A DNA stretch of 31,695 bases from Candidatus Fermentibacterota bacterium (GTDB lineage: Bacteria; Fermentibacterota; Fermentibacteria; Fermentibacterales; Fermentibacteraceae): NCBI GenBank assembly GCA_012523605.1, contig JAAYTY010000154.1, positions 1-31,695 of the forward strand. The letters are read 5' to 3'. Shown here piece after piece: positions 1-6,002 of this stretch (position 1 is its first letter; the number at the start of each line of letters is the position of its first letter). Under the pieces are notes generated by a model, which was not told the DNA's origin, searched no databases, and saw only the letters and a program-made list of their open reading frames with translations. The position numbers were made by a program, and so were the translations under genes.

Positions 1-1044
1 CTCTTTCGCCAGCCACCTCGGCAGAAGCCCCGGCTCGTGCGGTGGAGCCTGCAGATCCGTCTTCGAGAGTATCAGCCCCTTCGCACGATCTACTTCGATA
101 ACCGCGAACGAGTCGCAATGGCCGAAATGCGCGCAGAGGCGCCCTCCGGATGTCGGGACTGCGATTTTCATACTGCTGCTCCCCTCGGTGTTCTCCTCGC
201 TATCCGCGTTCTCATCGGGCTTTTCCGAACCCGGTTCGGTGATCCCGGCCAGTATCCCGCTCATTATCCTCGCGGTCGGCGTCTTCGAGTAATGATAGAT
301 AAAAGGCCTTCCGGAATCGCATGACTCGGCCACAAGAGGATCGAGAGGCAAGGCCCCGAGGAAGGGCACTTCCATGTCACGGGCCATCTTCGCCCCTCCG
401 CCGCTCATGAAGATGTGCGTCACCTCGCCGCACTTCGGACACGCGAAGCCGCTCATGTTCTCGATCACACCCAGGACCCGCACACCCAGCTTCCTGCAGA
501 AGGAGATGCACTTCCTGACGTCCACCGCCGCAACCCTCTGGGGCGTCGTCACCACGACCGCTCCGTCCACAGGCCCCATGAGCTGGCATACCGAGAGGGG
601 CTCGTCGCCGGTCCCCGGTGGCGAATCGACCACCAGGTAGTCCAGCTCGCCCCACTCCACGTCGCTCATGAACTGCCTGATCAGCCCGGCCTTGAGCGGT
701 CCGCGCCATATCACCGCGTCGTCGCTGCTGTCGGTGAAGAAGCCCAGCGATATGAGTTTCATGCCGGCCGCCTCGACAGGGATGATCGCTCCCTCGCGGG
801 CTTCAGCCCTGGCGCCCTCGATGCCCAGCATCGTGGGAATGCTCGGGCCGTGTATGTCCACATCGAGCAGTCCGGTGCGGTGCCCAGCCAGCGCAAGCGA
901 AGCGGCGAGGTTCACAGCGACCGTGCTCTTGCCCACGCCTCCCTTGCCGGACAGCACGAGTATCTTGTGCGTGATTCGCCCGAGGCGCTTTCTTATGATC
1001 TCGTCCTGGACAATGATCCTCTCTGCAGGGCTGGGATCAGCCAT
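1..1044 (-). CDS. Mrp/NBP35-type ATPase fused to a NifX-like domain (3' end beyond window)
   Basis: P-loop ATPase of the Mrp/NBP35/ApbC family, whose members bind and transfer iron-sulfur clusters. I read 348 residues from the ATG at 1044; the frame is still open at the left edge, so the C-terminus is missing. The Walker A segment GKGGVGKS is at residues 33-40, the SPPGTGDE segment at about 141-148, and the family CxxC is CPKC at 202-205. From residue 292 a second domain begins (MKIAVPTSGG, then a HFGHCD segment), typical of the dinitrogenase iron-molybdenum cofactor (NifX/NifB C-terminal) family. An acidic linker joins the two. The start overlaps the 3' end of the preceding MinD gene by 8 bases, which suggests translational coupling. 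Assignment to family is secure; the cluster delivered and its target are not known. Confidence 0.93.
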   Translation of the reverse strand, partial: MADPSPAERIIVQDEIIRKRLGRITHKILVLSGKGGVGKSTVAVNLAASLALAGHRTGLLDVDIHGPSIPTMLGIEGARAEAREGAIIPVEAAGMKLISLGFFTDSSDDAVIWRGPLKAGLIRQFMSDVEWGELDYLVVDSPPGTGDEPLSVCQLMGPVDGAVVVTTPQRVAAVDVRKCISFCRKLGVRVLGVIENMSGFACPKCGEVTHIFMSGGGAKMARDMEVPFLGALPLDPLVAESCDSGRPFIYHYSKTPTARIMSGILAGITEPGSEKPDENADSEENTEGSSSMKIAVPTSGGRLCAHFGHCDSFAVIEVDRAKGLILSKTDLQAPPHEPGLLPRWLAKE

Positions 1045-1939
1045 CGAATCCTCCGATCGTGCAGACCGCCTTCCATACGGCGGAGATGTCTGCCGAGGCG
1101 GCGCAGTCCGTCTCGACTACGGTCTTCGCGGAAACCATCGCGCGGGTCACGCCCGGATCGTATCCGACCCTCCCGGCCGCCCGCGCCCCCGACTTCTCCG
1201 CGGAAGCCTCGATCAAGGCGGTGACTTCGGGATTGATGTCCCACTTGTTCACGCATACGGCGCAGGGTATCCCGAAGTGCCCTGTCAGGGAAAGAACCCT
1301 CTCCAGGTCGTGCGCTCCCGACATGGTCGGCTCGGTCACTATCACCGCGAGGGAGGCTCCGGTCACGGATGCGATGACCGGGCAGCCGATCCCGGGAGGC
1401 CCGTCCACCAGGACAAGCGGTGTGCCATCGCCCTCGGCGATCTTCCGGGCCTCCTTCCTCACGAGCGAAACCAACCGGCCTGAGTTCTCCGCTCCGGGAG
1501 TCAGACGCGCGTGGACCATCTTCCCCGCCCTGGTCCGGGAGACCATCCATTCTCCACAGTCGCACACGGGAAAGTCTATGGCCCCGGCCGGACAGAACCG
1601 GACACATAATCCGCAGCCCTCGCAGGCGAGCGAATCCACCGAATATGAGCCTCCTTCGACTCTCACAGCACCGAACCTGCAGAGTTCAACGCACCTTCCG
1701 CAGGCGTTGCATGCCTCCTTCCTGATGAAAGCCTTGTTTCCGCTAAGGAAGCGGTTGCGTTCGACCGTCTCGGGCGCGAGCAGGAGGTGCATGTCGGCAG
1801 CGTCCACATCGCAATCGGCCATGACACAACCGCGGGCAAGAACGGCGAAAGAGGCTGTGAAGCTGGTCTTCCCCGTGCCCCCCTTCCCGCTTATCACTGC
1901 GATCTCGCGTACGCCTTCCCGTCGAGCCTGCATGCTCAT
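1037..1939 (-). CDS. MinD/ParA-type ATPase with inserted 2[4Fe-4S] ferredoxin domain (second of pair)
   Basis: The 300-residue protein has a deviant Walker A, GKGGTGKT, at residues 18-25. A bacterial-type ferredoxin insertion follows: C77xxC80xxC83xxxC87, then C106xxC109xxC112xxxC116P, enough for two [4Fe-4S] clusters. The ATPase core then resumes (VDGPPG segment). Paired proteins of this type occur in the orange-protein operons of Desulfovibrio and in many anaerobes, where they are thought to act in metal-cluster handling. The start ATG overlaps the stop of its paralogue at ATGA (1936-1939), and its own 3' end overlaps the Mrp start. That order (MinD, MinD, Mrp) supports one transcript. The exact biochemical activity is inferred, not shown. 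Confidence 0.92.
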   Translation of the reverse strand: MSMQARREGVREIAVISGKGGTGKTSFTASFAVLARGCVMADCDVDAADMHLLLAPETVERNRFLSGNKAFIRKEACNACGRCVELCRFGAVRVEGGSYSVDSLACEGCGLCVRFCPAGAIDFPVCDCGEWMVSRTRAGKMVHARLTPGAENSGRLVSLVRKEARKIAEGDGTPLVLVDGPPGIGCPVIASVTGASLAVIVTEPTMSGAHDLERVLSLTGHFGIPCAVCVNKWDINPEVTALIEASAEKSGARAAGRVGYDPGVTRAMVSAKTVVETDCAASADISAVWKAVCTIGGFDG

Positions 1940-2793
1940 CGGGCCTTTCCAGGAGAGAGAGCCAGCGCATTCTCCAGAACGGAGCGGAAGAGCCCCGCAT
2001 ACTCCGGCAGCGCCTCGACAACCGGTTCTCCCCTGGAGTAGGCTTCGGCCACTCTCCTGTCGTCGGGGATGCGTGCGAGAACAGGAATACCTTCTCTCGC
2101 GCAGAATTCGTCCACCAGGGCGTCACCCGGACCCGCTCGATTCACCGCGATACCGAAGGGGATGCCGAGGATCCTCGTCGTCTCCACGGCCAGAGCGAGG
2201 TCGTGCAGACCGAACGGAGTCGGCTCGGTGACGAGGACTGCCGCGTCGGCTCCGACCACAGTCGCAACCATGGAACAGGACGTCCCCGGCGGCGCATCCA
2301 GGATGGCGAGCGAACCCGCGGGGATGGACTTCTTCACCGCCCTGACGAGCGGGGCCGCCATCGCCACACCCACGTCGAGCCTGCCTTCGAGAAGTGTTAC
2401 GCAGCCATTCGTCAGCGTGTCCATGGTGCCGATCCTCCGGACGGTTTCCGTGACGGCGCCCGAAGGGCACACCATCATGCACCCACCACAGCCGTGGCAC
2501 AGCTCGGGAAAGACCATCGCGGCCGCCCCGAGCGAAACGATGGCATGGTACCTGCAGAATCTGCTGCATTCCCCGCAGGCGGTGCAGAGGGCCTCTTCGA
2601 CGACGGGGACGGGCAGGTTCACCAACTCGGAAGAACGGACTTCTCCCTTGATGAAGATCCTGCAGTCGGGCTCCTCGACATCGCAGTCGGCGAGGACGAC
2701 GCTTCTCTCTGCGGCGAGGGCCAATCCCACCGCGAGGGTGGTCTTCCCGGTGCCGCCCTTGCCGGAGGCTACGGCGAGCGTGAACCCCTTCAG
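1936..2793 (-). CDS. MinD/ParA-type ATPase with inserted 2[4Fe-4S] ferredoxin domain (first of pair, CTG start)
   Basis: This is a paralogue of the next gene, 285 residues, with Walker A GKGGTGKT at residues 11-18. Ferredoxin cysteines are C70xxC73xxC76xxxC80 and C99xxC102xxC105xxxC109P. I place the start at the CTG at 2793. It overlaps the TGA of the preceding gene as CTGA, has GGAGAGG a few bases upstream, and gives (M)KGFTLAVASGKGG, the normal length before the P-loop in this family. The nearest in-frame ATG (2916) would add about 40 low-complexity residues lying inside the preceding gene in another frame. The two MinD proteins probably act as a pair with the NifX-like products of the cluster. 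Confidence 0.9.
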   Translation of the reverse strand: MKGFTLAVASGKGGTGKTTLAVGLALAAERSVVLADCDVEEPDCRIFIKGEVRSSELVNLPVPVVEEALCTACGECSRFCRYHAIVSLGAAAMVFPELCHGCGGCMMVCPSGAVTETVRRIGTMDTLTNGCVTLLEGRLDVGVAMAAPLVRAVKKSIPAGSLAILDAPPGTSCSMVATVVGADAAVLVTEPTPFGLHDLALAVETTRILGIPFGIAVNRAGPGDALVDEFCAREGIPVLARIPDDRRVAEAYSRGEPVVEALPEYAGLFRSVLENALALSPGKAR

Positions 2794-3083
2794 CTTCCCT
2801 CTCCGGCGTAGAACAGCCTGCAGAAGCAGTGGCCGTCGGCCGCTATCTCTTCTTTCCACTCGGGGCATGTGCAGGTCTTGTCCTTCGAGGGGTCGAGAGG
2901 ATGGGACTGCTTGCACGGACAGTACGGCTTTCCGGTGGCGACCAGGTTTTCGGTCATCAGGCCGAGCACCTTTTCGATTCTCTCCTTGTCAGGGTTCAGA
3001 ACAAGCCCGTTCTTGCTGGCTATGCCCTGCATCTTCTCGAGCAGGGATGCATACTCGGCCTCGTGCGCAGTCCAGTTGTTCAT
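2790..3083 (-). CDS. Ferredoxin:thioredoxin reductase catalytic-subunit-like protein
   Basis: A 97-residue protein with the cysteine layout of the ferredoxin:thioredoxin reductase beta-chain family: C55-P-C57, C71-T-C73-P and C86-F-C88, ending in RLFY. In characterised members these residues hold a [4Fe-4S] cluster next to a redox-active disulfide and pass electrons from ferredoxin to thioredoxin-like partners. An AGGAGGAGGG Shine-Dalgarno sits just upstream of the ATG. It lies between a NifX-like gene and the two ferredoxin-MinD genes. That suggests a disulfide/ferredoxin redox step within this cluster, which is inference. I see no variable (alpha) subunit nearby. Confidence 0.88.
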   Translation of the reverse strand: MNNWTAHEAEYASLLEKMQGIASKNGLVLNPDKERIEKVLGLMTENLVATGKPYCPCKQSHPLDPSKDKTCTCPEWKEEIAADGHCFCRLFYAGEGS

Positions 3084-3116
3084 GTCCCTCCTCCTGCTCC
3101 GGTAGTTTTCCTTCTG

Positions 3117-3482
3117 CTAGACCCAGTGCCCTTCCACGTCCGCCGAGCCCGCCCGCTGGAGTCTCCCTGCAAGCAGCTCTTCGAGGGCCTCCGCGACCGT
3201 GAAACCGCCCGCGCAGGTATAGACCTCCACCCCCGCCGCCGCAAGAGCCCTGAAAGCCTTTGGGCCGATGTGACCCGTCACAAGCTTCGAGGCTCCGAGC
3301 CTGGAGACGGCCTCGGCCGCCTGTATGCCGGCTCCTCCCGACGTCTCCACTCCCTTGGTGTTGGAGTGGAATTCGAACTGCTTCGAATCCGTGTCGTATA
3401 CGGCGAATGTCGCCGCGCGCCCGAACCGCTCGTCCAGCGGCGAACCGGATGTGTTGCCGGATGATGTGAGCGCAATCCTCAT
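3117..3482 (-). CDS. NifX/dinitrogenase iron-molybdenum cofactor family protein
   Basis: A 121-residue single-domain member of the NifX/NafY/ORP superfamily: an RNase H-like fold opening with MRIALTSSGN, an LDERFGRA segment where relatives carry conserved acidic/aromatic residues, and a VTGHIGPKAF segment typical of the family. Members bind small metal or iron-sulfur cofactors; the Desulfovibrio orange protein, in this family, carries a Mo-Cu-S cluster. The ATG directly abuts the preceding stop (TAG then ATG), with AAGG seven bases upstream. It is the second of three NifX-like modules in this cluster, counting the Mrp fusion. Confidence 0.9.
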   Translation of the reverse strand: MRIALTSSGNTSGSPLDERFGRAATFAVYDTDSKQFEFHSNTKGVETSGGAGIQAAEAVSRLGASKLVTGHIGPKAFRALAAAGVEVYTCAGGFTVAEALEELLAGRLQRAGSADVEGHWV

Positions 3483-3833
3483 CTACTTGCCTTTCTTGTT
3501 CTTCACATCATCCGCCGCCGTTCCGCCGAGATCCTTCAGACGGGTATTGATCCGCTCTATCTGATCCTCCAGTATGCGAACCTGAGCCTGCAGCATGGCT
3601 GCCTCAGAAGCCGCGTCCGGACCTTGAGCGGCAGGCGAAGCCCAGCCCTGAAACCTCATGTAGCCGGGTATCCCGGTAGCCCTGAACCAGTGCCTGTATC
3701 CCCGGCCTGTTCCCATGCCGCAGAACCGACCCGCACTGGCATATCCCGGCATGCCGGAGCCGGCGCAGTAACCCGCAGCCCTTCCTGTCATCGGGCCCAT
3801 TCCCATGGGTCCTGTTCCGTCTCCTCGAGGCAT
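3483..3833 (-). CDS. DUF5320-like glycine/methionine-rich protein with C-terminal coiled coil
   Basis: A 116-residue protein opening MPRGDGTGPMGMGPMTGR, the typical start of the DUF5320 family found beside NifX/Mrp genes in anaerobes. Residues about 1-60 are rich in Gly, Met and aromatics, with Cys at 23 and 38. Residues about 76-102 form a heptad-like coiled coil (LQAQVRILEDQIERI). The ATG at 3833 was chosen because it gives the family's conserved N-terminus and has GGGAG upstream; the open frame continues further but without family features. The function of the family is unknown. Its conserved place suggests a partner or scaffold for the cofactor proteins. Confidence 0.85.
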   Translation of the reverse strand: MPRGDGTGPMGMGPMTGRAAGYCAGSGMPGYASAGRFCGMGTGRGYRHWFRATGIPGYMRFQGWASPAAQGPDAASEAAMLQAQVRILEDQIERINTRLKDLGGTAADDVKNKKGK

Positions 3834-3870
3834 TTCGCTCTCCCTTCCCGCGGCTTGAAAGCCGCGATGT

Positions 3871-4470
3871 TCATTCCCTCGAAAGCCGAGTTCCGCACTT
3901 CGGGCATCTGCGTTCGTAGCATGGGACGCCGCGCTCGTGCGGCTCGGAATAGCCACATGCCGGACAGATGCATCTTCCTGACGGCCCGAGCGCCATGCCG
4001 CCCATCCTGCCCATGGTTCCCGTCCCGCTCCGGCCTCCGCCGCGCCTTCCTCCGCCGGCACCCTTTCCAGCACCTCCGCTGCGCATTTCGCTCCTTCCCT
4101 TCCGGCACCTCCGCCCGGGCAGTCCTGCGGAGTTCCACGGGCAGCCCGGCATGTCGAAAGCAGTGGTCTCGAGCAATCCCGAAACCCACGCCTCGACGAC
4201 CTCGTCGATGCCGCCCGAGACGAAGGGCCTTACTTCGATCCCGTATCCGGAGAGGAGGGTCAGAAGCTGCCGGGAAACGGCTCCGCAAACAAGTACTGAG
4301 ACACCCTTTGCAGCCATCCAGAACGCCCGCCTGACCGGGGAGTCGGCCGTGATGGTCTCGTCGGAAGAGGATACGATCACCCCGTTCTCCGCCTCTACCA
4401 TCCTCGCATGTTCGGACACGTCGAACAGAGGCGCTATTCTGCCGTCACACACCGAAAAGGCGATTCTCAT
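3871..4470 (-). CDS. NifX-like domain joined to a Gly-rich linker and zinc-ribbon-like C-terminus
   Basis: First gene of the sigma54-type operon. Residues 1-105 are a NifX/ORP-type domain (MRIAFSVCDGRIAPLFDVSE). Residues about 130-165 are Gly/Arg-rich. Residues 167-192 carry C167, C169xxC172, C184 and C189xxC192, a zinc-ribbon or rubredoxin-like metal site. The ATG at 4470 has AGGAGG seven bases upstream; the longer frame to 4506 lacks this and crosses the expected transcript start. In relatives, the C-terminal CPxCGY...PCxxxxCPxCG module is often a separate small protein. Here an in-frame Met at residue 129 (4086) has its own AAGGAG, so a second short product is possible. Confidence 0.85.
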   Translation of the reverse strand: MRIAFSVCDGRIAPLFDVSEHARMVEAENGVIVSSSDETITADSPVRRAFWMAAKGVSVLVCGAVSRQLLTLLSGYGIEVRPFVSGGIDEVVEAWVSGLLETTAFDMPGCPWNSAGLPGRRCRKGRSEMRSGGAGKGAGGGRRGGGRSGTGTMGRMGGMALGPSGRCICPACGYSEPHERGVPCYERRCPKCGTRLSRE

Positions 4471-4493
4471 TGGCCCTCCTCGCCATCTCAGGG

Positions 4494-4510
4494 AAGCATA
4501 CAGCATGCCA
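4494..4510 (-). promoter_or_regulatory. Sigma54 (-24/-12) promoter for the NifX/MinD/Mrp operon
   Basis: The minus strand reads TGGCATGCTGTATGCTT. This fits the sigma54 consensus TGGCAYRN4TTGCT, with exactly ten bases between the invariant GG and GC and one mismatch (A for T before GC). Transcription would start near 4484, giving a leader of about 14 bases that holds the AGGAGG of the 4470 gene. A sigma54-dependent activator gene lies immediately upstream. Two TTGTGG copies (4546-4551 and 4561-4566) and a TTGCACAAG (4600-4608) further upstream could be activator sites, but I cannot support them. Confidence 0.75.
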
Positions 4511-4627
4511 GGCTGGACGCAAGTGCGACCTGTAAATGTATCTTATTGTGGTTACTTGTCTTGTGGCCCGAGATAGATGTGGGGCAGGGGAAGGCGATGT
4601 TGCACAAGTGGTACGATCTGGAAAACT

Positions 4628-4649
4628 GATGATGCGCTATTGCATCATC
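4628..4649 (-). terminator. Hairpin at the 3' end of the activator gene
   Basis: An 8-base perfect inverted repeat (GATGATGC / GCATCATC, 6-base loop) overlaps the stop codon of the sigma54 activator. On the minus strand it is followed by AGTTTTCC. It may be a weak intrinsic terminator that separates the activator from the operon. It could equally be an operator, because it lies about 120-140 bases upstream of the sigma54 promoter, where activators bind. Confidence 0.4.
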
Positions 4650-5982
4650 TGCGGGCCGGCCGGGCTCCGCCCGGCTTTTCGATCCCCAGCCTCTTCATCC
4701 GCCTGTAGAGTGTGGTCCTGTGGATGCCCAGATCTCTTGCCGTGTCTTCCATGCGCCATCCGTTCCGCTCGAGTGCCGTCTGCACGACTCCGGCCTCGAA
4801 TCTCCCGCGAGAATCACGGATTCCTTCGGGCCTGTTCGACCGCGCTCCCGGATCGCAAACCCCGGTCAGGCACTCGACGCCGATGGTCTTTCTGCGGCAG
4901 AGGATGAACGCCCTCTCGATGAAGTTCTCCAGCTCTCGAACGTTGCCCGGCCAGTCGTGGGCCATGAGAAGCGACAGGGCTTCGGGTTCCATCCCCTCGA
5001 TGGATTTTCCGTGGAGGGCGTTGAACTTCTCGATGAACCGGTCGACAAGGAGCGGGATATCCTCCTTCCGGCTCCGCAGGGGAGGGATTTCGATCCTTAC
5101 GACGTTTATCCTGTAGTAGAAGTCCTCCCGCATTCTGCCGGAGGCGACCTCGGCGGCGAGATCCCGGTTGGTGGCTGCGATCACCCGCACATCCGCCTTC
5201 ACCGGAGAGTTGGACCCCAGTGGCTCGTACTCCCTCTCCTGAAGGACTCTCAGCAGCTTCACCTGGAGGGCCGGGCTCACCTCGGACACCTCGTCGAGGA
5301 ACAGCGATCCGCCTTCGGCCGCGGCGAACCTGCCGGGCTTGTCCCGGTCCGCTCCTGTGAAGGCGCCGGCCCTGTAGCCGAAGAGTTCCGATTCCAGGAG
5401 CTGGTCCGGCAGAGCTCCGCAGTTCACGGCGATGAAGGGCCCGCGGCTCCTGGTGCTGTTCGAGTGGATCGCCTTCGCAACCAGCTCCTTGCCGGTGCCT
5501 GTCTCGCCGACCACCAGCACGGTGCTCGGGCTTTCGGCTATGGCGGGAAGCACCTCGAAGATGCGCCTCATGACAGGGCTGTGGCTCACAAGATCGCCGA
5601 GCCGGGCTCTGCCCTCCAGCTCCTGTCTCAGGGCCTCTATCTCGCTGAGGTCCCTGAATGTCTCGGCGCCGCCCCTGATCCTGCCCTTCGAGTCCCTCAG
5701 CACGGCAGTGGAGACGCTTATCGGCACCCTTTCGCCCCTTGCGTCTATGATGAAGCACGCGCGCCCAATGACAGGCTTTCCGGTCTCGAGCGTCTTCCTT
5801 ATGGGGCAGTTCGACTCGCACATGCTGCTCCTGAAGACCTCGGAGCAGAGACGGCCGACGGCATCCTTCCGGCGGATGCCGGTTATCCTCTCCGCGGCAC
5901 GGTTGAAGTAGGTGACTCTCCACTCGAGGTCCACCGTGAAGACGCCGTCGGAAATGCTCTCCAGTATGGCCTCGTTCTGCAT
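4645..5982 (-). CDS. Sigma54-dependent transcriptional activator (PAS-AAA+-Fis HTH)
   Basis: A bacterial enhancer-binding protein of 445 residues. A PAS domain spans about 4-115 and contains a Cys-rich stretch (C46, C55, C59-P) seen in redox-sensing PAS activators. The AAA+ domain has Walker A GETGTGKE at 159-166, the sigma54-contact loop GAFTGA at 206-211 and Walker B LFLDE at 227-231. A Fis-type helix-turn-helix spans about 397-433. The ATG at 5982 follows the preceding stop by 20 bases and places the PAS domain at the N-terminus; the longer frame runs into the upstream gene. Position and the sigma54 promoter at 4494 point to it as the regulator of the NifX/MinD/Mrp operon, as in the Desulfovibrio ORP system. 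The signal sensed is unknown. Confidence 0.93.
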   Translation of the reverse strand: MQNEAILESISDGVFTVDLEWRVTYFNRAAERITGIRRKDAVGRLCSEVFRSSMCESNCPIRKTLETGKPVIGRACFIIDARGERVPISVSTAVLRDSKGRIRGGAETFRDLSEIEALRQELEGRARLGDLVSHSPVMRRIFEVLPAIAESPSTVLVVGETGTGKELVAKAIHSNSTRSRGPFIAVNCGALPDQLLESELFGYRAGAFTGADRDKPGRFAAAEGGSLFLDEVSEVSPALQVKLLRVLQEREYEPLGSNSPVKADVRVIAATNRDLAAEVASGRMREDFYYRINVVRIEIPPLRSRKEDIPLLVDRFIEKFNALHGKSIEGMEPEALSLLMAHDWPGNVRELENFIERAFILCRRKTIGVECLTGVCDPGARSNRPEGIRDSRGRFEAGVVQTALERNGWRMEDTARDLGIHRTTLYRRMKRLGIEKPGGARPARR

Positions 5983-6002
5983 CCCCCGCCGCAGCCCCCT
6001 CG

